64,000 bases of DNA from Liolophura sinensis (lineage: Eukaryota > Mollusca > Polyplacophora > Chitonida > Chitonidae), in assembly GCF_032854445.1 (NCBI RefSeq), contig NC_088306.1, positions 64,501 to 128,500 of the forward strand, written 5' to 3'. Position 1 is the first letter of the stretch, and every line of letters begins with the position of its first letter. Both the position numbers and the translations under genes were made by a program. Below, in pieces: positions 55,001 to 64,000 of this stretch. The notes beneath the pieces are model-generated. The model saw only the letters and a list, made by a program, of their open reading frames with translations, searched no databases and was not told the DNA's origin.

Positions 55001-55562
55001 ATATCTCAGCCATATCGTGCCGAAAACACCAAGGGAAAGCCGGGAATTTATCAGTATATATCTTTATACAAGACCATCTAGAAAAGAAGGTTTTGATCTC
55101 AAAACATTAAAAGTGGAAGCGCAATAGAGTATGAAAACATTATGTTTAAGAATGGCAAATTAAAATGCTCTCTGAGCACTTACAAGTCTGCGAATGATAA
55201 AAATGTAAACCAAACTTTTTAATCATAAACAATCATATTGTCATTTAATTTACGTGTTACTTTATGTACAGATTGATTAGTCTGAACTGCTAATAGCTTT
55301 GAAACTAACACCACTCTATATACTGCCCTAATATATACTTGCACACAAAATTACATAAACTACATCTACCTTCAGGGTTGAACTCTCTACGAAGGAATGT
55401 GGAGCCAGTGGAGAAGTCTTGATCAACATCCATGCCCACTTCCTGGGCACCATCGCCCCCACCTCCCAAATCCCCCTCCTCGGTGACCTCCTCCTCTCTA
55501 GACTCGACGCTCTTGACAGCTTGAGCCGTCGACACCTTAGTGGTCTTCTTCCTGCCTGGCAT
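15884..55562 (-). CDS. SMC4: SMC4, condensin core ATPase subunit, 26 coding exons, complete coding region
   Basis: SMC4 pairs with SMC2 and non-SMC subunits to form condensin, the ATP-driven loop extruder that compacts mitotic chromosomes. Exon lengths sum to 3901 nt, that is 1299 residues plus stop plus one extra nucleotide; vertebrate SMC4 is about 1290 residues. Domains: acidic N-tail (1-65); head with Walker A GPNGSGKS (119-126, Lys125) and Q-loop ILQGEVEQ (Gln237); coiled coil 1 (about 260-600); hinge (about 604-760, with GDLGGIDEKYDVAIS and SGTMSGGG); coiled coil 2 (about 770-1110); head with signature LSGGEKTLS (1199-1207) and Walker B LYVMDE (Asp1227, Glu1228). The order N-Walker A, hinge, signature and Walker B is that of SMC proteins. 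The RLFDLV and ALHHYKPTPLYVMDE stretches identify SMC4 rather than SMC1-3. All introns keep phase except exon 7/8 (see findings). Intron 18 is GC-AG. Most introns hold private minisatellites. Confidence 0.97.
16170..16750. repeat. Intron 25 minisatellite, 35 bp unit
   Basis: About 16 copies of TCCTCCACACAAACCAACGA followed by CCAATGAGAATCCGT. Each unit carries a CCAAT pentamer. All three minus-strand frames stay open for up to 260 codons; these are not genes. Confidence 0.95.
16840..18205. repeat. Intron 25 minisatellite, about 48 bp unit
   Basis: About 28 copies of GTAAACCCACACATTTGTCA followed by GTCCCTCTCACAACACTTCA and CCACACTCT. Units vary in length by 2-5 bp, and the right part contains a longer subtype with TATAAAGCCCATACATTTG. 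Confidence 0.93.
18228..18411 (-). CDS. SMC4: SMC4 exon 25 (signature motif and Walker B)
   Basis: Encodes VRPPNKSWKNISNLSGGEKT, LSSLALVFALHHYKPTPLYV and MDEIDAALDFRNVSIVGNYI. It carries the ABC signature LSGGE, the Walker B acid pair DE and the D-loop ALD. Donor AAA|GTGAGT, phase 0. Confidence 0.99.
18655..19685. repeat. Intron 24 minisatellite, 35 bp unit
   Basis: About 29 copies of TGGACCAAAAGTTTAAATAC followed by AGGAACTGTTTATTA. AT-rich and uniform apart from the GGAACTG/GGAATAG/GAAATTG variants. Confidence 0.95.
19957..20189 (-). CDS. SMC4: SMC4 exon 24 (C-terminal head entry)
   Basis: Encodes EEVYLQRVAELEHITEFRNQ, FMAGFSLITNKLKEMYRMIT and LGGDAELELVDSLDPFSEGI, highly conserved SMC4 sequence. 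Ends AG|GTAACA, phase 2. Confidence 0.98.
20310..20570. repeat. Intron 23 minisatellite, 36 and 28 bp units
   Basis: About eight copies of GGGCAGTGCCTGGGTTCAGC followed by CACATT. The longer subtype has CCTTGTGCAA and the shorter has GAGCAA. Confidence 0.92.
20885..21780. mobile_element. Tandem tRNA-like elements with a 59-bp hairpin, interrupted by a SINE
   Basis: Two direct copies (about 20975-21226 and 21227-21520) share AATCCACTTTCTAAATGACA, a tRNA-like block (GGTCTAGACGGTTGACATG, then GGTTCGAATCC as B-box) and TCAGCACTAGAATCTGTGCT. At the left end, 20885-20943 and 20958-21017 are near-perfect inverted copies with a 14-nt loop. A family 1 SINE splits the right end. It lies in SMC4 intron 23. 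Confidence 0.7.
21528..21752 (-). mobile_element. SINE family 1 nested in the tRNA-like element
   Basis: Reverse-oriented: AGTGAGTGAGTGCTTGGGGT then TTAACGTCGTACTCAACAAT, ending near ATCTACCGGTCCTG. Target duplication CGGGATAA at 21520-21527 and 21753-21760. Confidence 0.88.
21927..22106 (-). CDS. SMC4: SMC4 exon 23 (coiled coil 2)
   Basis: Encodes LGKLTLHKIEKDDCEELPTL, SEDDLEAVNQKDVDYKVMVA and MKPNMAAIEEFKKK. 60 codons, phase 0 at both ends; donor AAG|GTGGGT. Confidence 0.96.
22768..22941 (-). CDS. SMC4: SMC4 exon 22 (coiled coil 2)
   Basis: Encodes EQIKVIEKTLEEIKGEITKV, EEEETALQKDNVNVKHELEK and NIKHWKKE. The spacing to ALQKD is the same as in vertebrates, so no exon is missing in the large intron 21. 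Phase 0 at both ends. Confidence 0.96.
23060..25175. repeat. Second intron 21 minisatellite, 44/50 bp unit
   Basis: About 45 copies with TATGAATGTGACATTACTGA followed by TGCTATGACACTGCTATTGG. A 6-bp insertion (CATGTA or CATATA) makes the longer unit. Short and long forms alternate, giving a higher-order structure. Unrelated to the 82-bp array in the same intron. Confidence 0.93.
25430..27639. repeat. Intron 21 array, 82 bp unit, about 27 copies of an exon end plus splice donor
   Basis: On the minus strand every unit reads GACACTACCAAAGTCTTAGA, then GAGTTATCAGACAGCTCAG|G and TGAGATCATGGAGAGGTCAA. The first half reproduces exon 21 codons (D-x-TKVLESYQTAQ); the second half is a donor and intron sequence. 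Units differ by only a few bases. 82 is not a multiple of 3, so reading across copies shifts frame. Confidence 0.96.
27640..27784 (-). CDS. SMC4: SMC4 exon 21 (coiled coil 2), 3' end copied into an array
   Basis: Encodes NLKKAETKMKSLEDDIQENQ to VDATKVLESYQTAQ. Acceptor GTACAAG|G; donor CAG|GTGAGA, phase 0. Its last 13 or so codons and the donor form half of each unit of the adjoining 82-bp array. Confidence 0.96.
28627..28764 (-). CDS. SMC4: SMC4 exon 20 (coiled coil 2)
   Basis: Encodes LHNQIMEIGGSKMSAAQSRV to KVGIKTAE. The RLHN/KLHN and IKTA(D/E)R contexts match vertebrate SMC4. Donor AG|GTGAGA, phase 2. Confidence 0.95.
29030..29995. repeat. Intron 19 minisatellite, 27 bp unit
   Basis: About 35 copies of TGTGTGGAGGATTTGACTGG followed by TTACAAG, more uniform towards 29600-29990 and diverged (AGTAACAAG, CTTCTTACAAATG) at the left. 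27 bp is 9 codons, so frames stay open (motif GYKCVEDLT). Confidence 0.93.
30344..30395 (-). CDS. SMC4: SMC4 exon 19, 52-nt exon (coiled coil 2)
   Basis: Encodes DYDKATAVASKVEAVVQK with split codons at both ends. It aligns without gaps to vertebrate SMC4 (EYDAVAEKAGKVEAEVK). Acceptor TTTCAG; donor AA|GTAAGC. Confidence 0.93.
30790..30916 (-). CDS. SMC4: SMC4 exon 18 (coiled coil 2), GC donor
   Basis: Encodes AMTEDEVQLKGQIQEQEAKV, KAAAPDEKTLKDMQTKVNNY and KK. Phase requires the donor AAAG|GCGAGT, a GC-AG intron. The nearby GT (GGCGA|GTTAAAG) would put a stop in exon 19. Confidence 0.92.
31062..31217 (-). mobile_element. SINE family 2 head fragment in SMC4 intron 17
   Basis: The reverse strand begins GGGGCCTCCATGGTTTAGTT and includes AGTTCAAGTCCAGCTCATGC and AACCTGCGGATGGTCGTGGG. 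The 3' tail is missing. Confidence 0.8.
31295..31795. repeat. Intron 17 minisatellite, 38 bp unit
   Basis: About 13 copies of TGTATGTTGTACAGAACCAT followed by ACTAAAGACTTTCTCAAA. The variants TACAG/TATAG and ACTAAAG/ACTCAAG alternate, which suggests a two-unit higher-order period. Confidence 0.93.
31883..32005 (-). CDS. SMC4: SMC4 exon 17 (coiled coil 2)
   Basis: Encodes LMMEAQQVRDNKNKLEETVH to TLAKHKMEIA. 41 codons, phase 0 at both ends; donor GCT|GTGAGTC. Confidence 0.93.
32675..33165. repeat. Intron 16 minisatellite, 43 bp unit
   Basis: About 11 copies of CATACATGTTTACAGCTGGT followed by CGAAGGACAAGTTCTATGTA and CTG. Highly uniform, so recent. All three plus-strand frames stay open, which is a repeat artefact. 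Confidence 0.93.
33264..33376 (-). CDS. SMC4: SMC4 exon 16 (hinge end)
   Basis: Encodes TMSGGGKSVSKGRMGSSAVS and QEFNPTQVKVMETNLEK. SGTMSGGG and GRMGSS are diagnostic for SMC4. Acceptor TTCAG|GC; donor AAG|GTCAGAC, phase 0. Confidence 0.98.
33890..36830. repeat. Intron 15 minisatellite, 64 bp unit, about 2.9 kb
   Basis: About 45 copies with the core CAATATTAGTCTGCTTGGCC followed by AGTGAGGGAGAGACGGGAGG and GGTGGAGGAAACTGAGTGGA. Subtypes (GACAGG, GATGGG, AACATGGGAGAG) recur in blocks, indicating multi-unit duplications. It is the longest array in the window. Confidence 0.95.
36957..37141 (-). CDS. SMC4: SMC4 exon 15 (hinge)
   Basis: Encodes PEGVPRLFDLVKVRDENIRM, AFYFALRDTLVANDLEQATR and FRVVTLHGQLIDTS. 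Ends TCTG|GTAAGA, phase 1. Confidence 0.98.
37465..39735. repeat. Intron 14 minisatellite, CA-rich, about 23-25 bp unit
   Basis: About 95 variable copies of CACCACAAACACACAGTGTA followed by CCACA. The plus strand is almost free of T-containing stops in several frames, producing frames of up to 383 codons; all are artefacts. The array reaches within about 25 bp of the exon 14 donor. Confidence 0.95.
39758..39960 (-). CDS. SMC4: SMC4 exon 14 (hinge)
   Basis: Encodes GDLGGIDEKYDVAISTACGS, LDNIVVDTIDTAQKCVEFLK and NNVGSATFIGLDKM, the core of the SMC4 hinge. Ends AC|GTATGT, phase 2. Confidence 0.98.
40015..40195 (-). mobile_element. Decayed SINE family 2 copy
   Basis: Reverse-oriented remnants: TTTGATTGGAGTTTGATGCC, then ATAGGTTGCTGGAAGACCTG and GAAGCCAACATGAGTTG, interrupted by a run of about 17 G at 40104-40120. 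No clear target duplication. Confidence 0.6.
40550..40681 (-). CDS. SMC4: SMC4 exon 13 (coil-to-hinge transition)
   Basis: Encodes LKDLRVKVETAKSSMEASKS then RGKVLEALMVEKRSGKLAGV and SGRL, entering the hinge. 44 codons, phase 0 at both ends. Confidence 0.97.
40682..41297 (-). other. SMC4 intron 12
   Basis: Mostly unremarkable, with three short copies of a 30-bp unit (CACCAGACAGACAGATGGGG) at about 41200-41285. No gene content. Confidence 0.6.
41298..41406 (-). CDS. SMC4: SMC4 exon 12 (coiled coil 1)
   Basis: Encodes EVAEFEQKIPEAEKSLKQIH to AQATQE. Acceptor TTTACAG|G completes the Lys codon begun in exon 11; donor GAG|GTTTGTG, phase 0. Confidence 0.94.
41407..42260. repeat. Intron 11 minisatellite carrying copies of the exon 12 splice acceptor
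   Basis: About 15 copies of a 53-bp unit. The minus strand of each reads CTTCTGTTGCCAGGGAAGAT then GCAGACGTGGG. This parallels the true exon 12 junction CTTCTGTTTACAG|GGAAGTG, so homology continues about 12 nt into the exon. The true junction is the first unit of the series. Confidence 0.9.
42482..42603 (-). CDS. SMC4: SMC4 exon 11 (coiled coil 1)
   Basis: Encodes FEVAQSELDIYLSNQQSEKN to LLKERK, with the VAQSELDIYLS motif of SMC4. Acceptor CTTGACAG|TTT; donor AA|GTGAGC, phase 2. Confidence 0.96.
42604..42800. repeat. Intron 10 array carrying copies of the exon 11 splice acceptor
   Basis: Eight or nine copies of about 20 bp, some with an added TCAAAC. On the minus strand each reads GATGTTTTTCTTGACAGTTT, that is a pyrimidine stretch, AG and the first bases of exon 11. 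Confidence 0.88.
42952..43029 (-). CDS. SMC4: SMC4 exon 10 (coiled coil 1)
   Basis: Encodes GLQEEKEKSQEELLVLQTAV then NETKSK, 26 codons, phase 0 at both ends. The protein context ETQ-GLQ is the same as in vertebrate SMC4. Confidence 0.94.
43085..43940. repeat. Intron 9 minisatellite, 27 bp unit
   Basis: About 31 copies of GTCTGATGTCATCATCTGAG followed by TCCCGCA. The unit is 9 codons, so long frames stay open on both strands (for example the motif DCGTQMMTS). Confidence 0.93.
44530..45290. repeat. Intron 9 repeat carrying copies of the exon 9 end and donor
   Basis: Two subtypes. 44530-44800: about 100-bp units with CTATGGGAAGAGGAAACCAC. 44800-45290: four units of about 127 bp. On the minus strand the 127-bp units read ATGGAATCCCTGAAGACAAA then GACTCAG|GTCTGTC, homologous to the last ten codons of exon 9 (MDSLKTETQ) and its donor. 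Confidence 0.88.
45295..45438 (-). CDS. SMC4: SMC4 exon 9 (coiled coil 1)
   Basis: Encodes VEELQKVPEQSEKAMERLTK through KLKAVMDSLKTETQ, closely matching the SMC4 coil (vertebrate form EVMDSLKQETQ). 48 codons, phase 0 at both ends, donor CAG|GTTTGTC. Confidence 0.96.
45490..46495. repeat. Intron 8 minisatellite, 54 bp unit
   Basis: About 18 copies containing TAGCTTCACACACTGCACAA then TTTCATCACTTTCAGCACTT. The unit is 18 codons, so the minus strand stays open for 345 codons (repeat motif AESDEIVQCVKLHVW); this is an artefact, not a protein family. Confidence 0.93.
46530..47455. repeat. Intron 8 minisatellite, 28 bp unit
   Basis: Copies of CATGGTCACAGTGTCTATAT followed by CATAACGC, with a related subtype (TTTCTACATCACAACGT) at both ends. 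Several copies carry single-base insertions. Confidence 0.92.
47473..47623 (-). CDS. SMC4: SMC4 exon 8 (coiled coil 1)
   Basis: Encodes EYEATVKACEERKDEFAEFE, KQDVKCREDFKHCKANAKKL and EKSLEQEKKK. The acceptor TTACAG|A leaves one nucleotide before the open frame, so it requires an upstream exon ending in phase 2. Donor AAG|GTACAC, phase 0. Confidence 0.9.
47924..48978. repeat. Intron 7 minisatellite carrying copies of the exon 7 splice donor
   Basis: About ten units of roughly 90-110 bp. On the minus strand each contains AAAGTATACAAGTAAGTCTG, matching the end of exon 7 and its donor, followed by CAGAGACTTCAGACAGTTAC and the ATCAGAGG block. One copy (near 48145) has ATACAG|GTAAGT. Confidence 0.9.
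48979..49120 (-). CDS. SMC4: SMC4 exon 7 (coiled coil 1)
   Basis: Encodes HVFSHEEQKAVEERDRIKEG to KEKNKDLQESIQ. The only evident donor is ATACAA|GTGAGTC, giving phase 0, whereas exon 8 needs phase 2. The last 12 nt and the donor are copied about ten times in the adjoining intron array. Confidence 0.88.
49260..49387 (-). CDS. SMC4: SMC4 exon 6 (coiled coil 1)
   Basis: Encodes LNRVKTVEKEKDNLEGPKNE and a charged heptad-type sequence. Ends CT|GTAAGA in phase 2, matching exon 7. Confidence 0.93.
49621..49785 (-). CDS. SMC4: SMC4 exon 5 (Q-loop to start of coiled coil)
   Basis: Encodes GEVEQIAMMKPKGQTEHDEG then MLEFLEDIIGSSRY, the conserved SMC4 segment where the head leaves into the first coiled coil. 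55 codons, phase 0 at both ends. Confidence 0.98.
50173..50352 (-). CDS. SMC4: SMC4 exon 4 (head, up to Q-loop)
   Basis: Encodes SGENDYEVVPNSKFVVSRTA and GIDLDHNRFLILQ, where the final Gln is the Q-loop residue. 60 codons, phase 0 at both ends, donor CAG|GTAAAC. Confidence 0.97.
50655..53385. repeat. Three successive minisatellites filling SMC4 intron 3
   Basis: 50655-51100: 51-bp unit with CCTTGACCAGCGAAAACAAG. About 51100-52445: a derived unit near 70 bp that adds TTGTAATTAGGGCCCCATGA. About 52445-53385: 41-bp unit with GAGAGCGGGAACACCTACAA followed by ATTCTCTGTCTCA. The shared ACCAGTGAAAACAAGAC core suggests the first two arrays are related. The 51-bp unit stays open in frame, giving a spurious 156-residue frame. 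Confidence 0.9.
53496..53690 (-). CDS. SMC4: SMC4 exon 3 (Walker A)
   Basis: Encodes SFTSIVGPNGSGKSNVIDSM, the ATP-binding P-loop, then FVFGFRANKIRSKKISVLIH and HFQKIIDTG. 65 codons, phase 0 at both ends, donor GGG|GTAAGTC. Confidence 0.98.
53955..54097 (-). CDS. SMC4: SMC4 exon 2 (start of N-terminal head)
   Basis: Reads YGTIEVPPAPEK, then PRLMITHIENENFKSYAG and KQTLGPFHK, the conserved first beta strands before Walker A. Acceptor TTACAG, donor AAG|GTTTGTG, phase 0 at the end. Confidence 0.95.
54098..55369 (-). other. SMC4 intron 1
   Basis: Contains a G-rich run (about 20 G then GAGGGGGTAGGAGGGG) at 54618-54652 and a reverse-oriented SINE family 3 tail at 54974-55026. No array and no exon recognised. 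Confidence 0.6.
54974..55026 (-). mobile_element. SINE family 3 tail, reverse orientation
   Basis: Plus strand reads AATGATTATGACGCCACATC then AGCAATATCTCAGCCATATC and GTG, the reverse complement of the tail motif near 5500-5550. Confidence 0.65.
55370..55562 (-). CDS. SMC4: SMC4 exon 1 (start codon, acidic N-terminal tail)
   Basis: Starts MPGRKKTTKVSTAQ; the exon continues 8 nt upstream to an AG acceptor at 55571-55572, so a separate 5' noncoding exon is expected. The tail is basic, then acidic and Gly-rich (EEEVTEEGDLGGGG). It ends at G|GTAGATG, phase 1, inside FNPED. Confidence 0.93.
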
Positions 55563-55570
55563 GATGTGTC

Positions 55571-56640
55571 CTAATAAAATGTCAAATGAATCGTCTGGGT
55601 CTTTCTGTTCAACGATTAAACGTTGAGGTAGGTAAATACGGGGCTTGAAATAAACTGCAAACGATAGTTCAGGTTACAGGGAGGTTACACAATGACAAAA
55701 GCGAATAATTTTTCATTCGCTAAAAACAAACTGACGAAAGTGGAGAAAAATAAAATACTAAATATCCTGTTGAAGAGCTGGGCAATGAGCCGACAATTCA
55801 CATGTATTTCCTGTTATAGTTGCAATTTTCTTTCAAATTGAAAGTGTCATAAATCCAAATCCTGATGACTGAAAACTTTAACTTTAAAAATTTGATGCAT
55901 CGCGCAACTGGCATGATGCACCGCAACTAGACTTGTGATGCTATGAAATGAAGGTTAAAAATCAGAGTAAAAATTGAAGTTACCTACATTTTTTGATAAT
56001 ATTTGTCTGCCGATAATTAACTTTCCGTTTTTCGAATCTTCTTCACAGTGAACAGCATTGCTTTGACAACTACATGTAGAAGGTTGTACATGATGCCATT
56101 GATGTGATGCACTTCTAACAGGTTGTCATTCACCTAGTTGAATGTTAGCTTATTTACTGTCACGCAGTGCCTTGTACTCTGGGTGTATCGAAGTTGTGCA
56201 CCGACTTTGCCACCATGAGCTCTATTAACTTCTTTAAAACAATAATTTAAAGGAAAGCTAATTACAGAAATCATTGGGATTAATTATAATGATGCAATGC
56301 CAGATTTTAAGTAAATGACACACACTTTTACATCGGCTTAAACCTTAATAGGCTGACTTCATATTTTACGCTTTCCTGGCCACTGGTATAAAACATAAAA
56401 TGAAACTATACTTACATCTCAATAAATTAACATTAAAATAAAATTTTAAAAATAAAAAGCTAAGCAACTACTATGTGAGAAAATAATTTCTACATGTAAT
56501 TATTTGATGTATACTCTCATACTCAAGACAATAGACAATAGAGAATAAATGCCGCATCACTGCATAATACATACCCCAGGTAATAGGGTTTCAGGCCGTT
56601 CAAATACCGTAACCACCCTGTAATCTAATGGGATGCAGGT
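55571..56640. other. Likely intron in the SMC4 5' UTR
   Basis: AT-rich sequence upstream of the SMC4 start exon. The AG at 55571-55572, 8 nt before the coding exon's ATG, suggests this belongs to an intron reaching to a noncoding exon near 57791. Nothing else recognised. Confidence 0.45.
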
Positions 56641-56810
56641 GCACCAAATCTTGTACCCTAACCTGTCAACCAAATGGGATACAGGGGTGCACCTAATCCT
56701 GTAACCTACCCTGTCAACCAAATGGGATACAGGGGTGCACCTAATCCTGTAATCTACCCTGTCAACCTAATGGGATACAGGGGTGCACCTAATCCTATAA
56801 CCTACAAATA
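56640..56810. repeat. 48-bp tandem repeat, about 3.5 copies
   Basis: Copies of ACCCTGTCAACCAAATGGGA followed by TACAGGGGTGCACCTAATCC, with one diverged copy at the left near 56620. Confidence 0.85.
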
Positions 56811-56848
56811 CATGCAGGTTACTGGTGTGAGGTTTTATTTCACGCTTG

Positions 56849-57115
56849 GGGGCCTCCGTGGCTCAGTTGGTTAGCACGCTAGCACAGCGTAATGACCTAG
56901 GAGTCTCTCACCAATGCGGTCGCTGTGAGTTTAAGTCCAGCTCATGATGGCTTCCACTCCGGCCGTAAGTGGGAAGGTCTGCCAGCAACCTGCGGATGGT
57001 CGTGGGTTGCCCCCCGGGCTCTGCCCGGTTTCCTCCCACCATAATGTTGGCCGCCGTCGTATACGTGAAATATTCTTGAGTACGGCATAAAACACCAATA
57101 AAATAAATAAATAAA
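56849..57115 (+). mobile_element. SINE family 2, full-length reference copy
   Basis: Head: GGCCTCCGTGGCTCAGTTGG then TTAGCACGCTAG. The B-box region is GTGAGTTTAAGTCC. Body: AACCTGCGGATGGTCGTGGG and CGGTTTCCTCCCACCATAAT. Tail: ATATTCTTGAGTACGGCATA then AAACACCAATAAAATAAATA. Copies in both orientations occur at 14711, 31062, 40015 and, as a tail only, 11085. Confidence 0.92.
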
Positions 57116-57790
57116 TATTTTCAAGCTCTGTAAATATCAGAAATTGCTGAAAATAGACCTAAACATTTAACTGAAATACCGAGGCCTCAGATACAAACTG
57201 GATCTTGGATGCACCCCATGTGTCGTGGCTGCACAGCAGGAATTTCAAGAGAGTAAAGTCAACACTTTGACTTATTCAGGTTTTCTGAATACAACTGTAT
57301 AACTGGCTTGAACTGAATTTGAATGTGTATTATTGATTGAAAAGATCCTTTTCTCCACAATCCACACAAGAAATCGGCCTGTGGTGCTGTTTTAGAATCA
57401 ATTTGAAGGCCCACTTTGTTCCGCAAAGCACGTTCAGTCCAACAGGGTTCAAAATCTAAGCGCCCTCAGTAGTTAAAACTCACTTCATAACGATGCTAGT
57501 ATCTGCATCGAACCGTCGTGACAATAAACCAAGAAGTTGTAAATCCATAAGCAATGCCTTGTCCAGTGTACTTCCGTTCCAACTTCTAAATGCCACAAAC
57601 AATGTTGTTGTTGTTCGGAAACGAAATGTCCGTTTTATTTGATTATCAATTCCACTTCTCTCACATAAGTTAACCAGTTTACTTCATTTCAAAATTGTCT
57701 ATCATGTTCTTTCGTTGTGACATGAAGCCAATTCTGAAAAAATACCACAAATCAGTGTTTTACAATCAAATAATAACTATTATCACTTAC
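57116..57790. other. No gene recognised
   Basis: Presumed 5' UTR intron of SMC4 on the minus strand. No repeat array or exon identified. Confidence 0.4.
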
Positions 57791-57830
57791 CGACACTTTT
57801 TCACCCGCTTGAAAAAGGCGCGTTAATTTC
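57791..57830 (-). other. Candidate SMC4 5' noncoding exon (3' end at 57791)
   Basis: The minus strand reads GCGGGTGAAAAAGTGTCG|GTAAGTG, a strong splice donor 2.2 kb upstream of the acceptor that precedes the SMC4 start codon. The upstream limit of the exon is a guess; RNA evidence is absent. Confidence 0.45.
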
Positions 57831-58303
57831 GTGTTTATTTCAGCACCGAATTAAATACTTGAATCCGATTGGATCAAGCAAATTTGCGGTCAACCCTTTC
57901 AAAATTGCAAATGATAGGTGTTGCAGAGACGAAAATGGACTTTTTTTTATAAATTTAAATTGATCCTCTTTTGAACGTAAATTTCACTTTACTTTCAAAT
58001 AATTACCTATAAAAATTATTTTTATACAGAAGTATATATCGGATACATTCTTTTCTTAGCATGTAGGTTGAATGCGTTTTCCTTGCAGTGAGTAACCGGT
58101 CTTAGCTCAAATTCGCTCTTCATATACCGCAACTTTCGTTTACCTTCACTGTCAGTGATAAGTGCGGCATGACTTTGATGGGATCAAACGATAAGGAGAT
58201 CAAAGGCTGATGAAACCAAAACACAGTATGCATTGTCAAATCTCAGTGTAGTAGAAGGCCTGCGACAAATTGCGGATAGGACAGGGGTTCGATTGATACA
58301 GGA
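57831..58303. promoter_or_regulatory. Candidate bidirectional promoter between SMC4 and UXS1
   Basis: A short, repeat-free gap between two divergent genes. A CCAAT pentamer on the minus strand lies at 57868-57872, about 75 bp upstream of the putative SMC4 donor. An in-frame TAG at 58277-58279 lies upstream of the UXS1 start, so the UXS1 5' UTR occupies the right part. No TATA box was recognised. Confidence 0.45.
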
Positions 58304-63803
<5,500 letters not shown>

Positions 63804-64000
63804 GTAAGCCGTCTTTGTACTCCTGTAAGATAAGGCCTGTAAGGTTCCCCGCCTAGTGCGGTGAGGACTGGGTGACAGTAAGTAGGCGATGATGTTCGTG
63901 TGGCCTTTTGCGCCAGCTAATGTTAGTTGAAGCCCATCTGTCTTCTGTTTTCTTTTTGTTTCCATTTGCGTGATCCATTCTTGTCGGATCATGTGTTGAT

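Noticed and set aside
57815..57824. E2F site in the putative SMC4 promoter (AAAAAGGCGCG)
   Set aside because: The orientation of the A-run relative to GGCGCG does not fit the TTTSGCGC consensus or its complement.

Overview
The window is eukaryotic nuclear DNA. It has intron-split genes with GT-AG junctions, tRNA-derived SINEs and very many minisatellites. The protein families and the SINEs (tails related to GTACGACGTTAAACCCC and TACGGCGTAAAACACC, often ending in CACTCACTC or AAATAAATA) suggest a mollusc, probably a bivalve. The species cannot be named from sequence alone.

Layout: (1) 1-8.2 kb, plus strand: two terminal exons of an arylacetamide-deacetylase / hormone-sensitive-lipase type alpha/beta hydrolase. 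The first (693-1364) has the nucleophile serine replaced by glutamate and a 1-nt frameshift. The second (7288-7931) is intact. No upstream exon is visible for either. (2) 8.5-15.5 kb: no gene found; minisatellites, SINEs and a small inverted-repeat element. (3) 15.9-55.6 kb, minus strand: a complete coding sequence for SMC4, the ATPase core subunit of condensin, in 26 coding exons. I reconstructed all exons with matching intron phases except at one junction (exon 7/8, one extra nucleotide). The predicted protein is about 1299 residues. (4) 57.8-58.3 kb: a short divergent intergenic region, probably a shared promoter, with a likely SMC4 5' noncoding exon ending at 57791. (5) 58.3 kb to the right edge, plus strand: the first six coding exons of UXS1 (UDP-glucuronate decarboxylase, Golgi, makes UDP-xylose). 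The rest lies beyond the window.

The most unusual aspect is the SMC4 introns. Well over half of them carry their own, mutually unrelated minisatellite. In five introns (7, 9, 10, 11, 21) the repeat unit is built from the exon-intron boundary itself, so real splice donors or acceptors are tandemly copied, about 27 times in intron 21. The genes do not form a pathway: condensin (chromosome structure), nucleotide-sugar synthesis and ester hydrolysis are neighbours only, although SMC4 and UXS1 are head-to-head. Long open reading frames inside the repeats are artefacts of unit lengths divisible by three.
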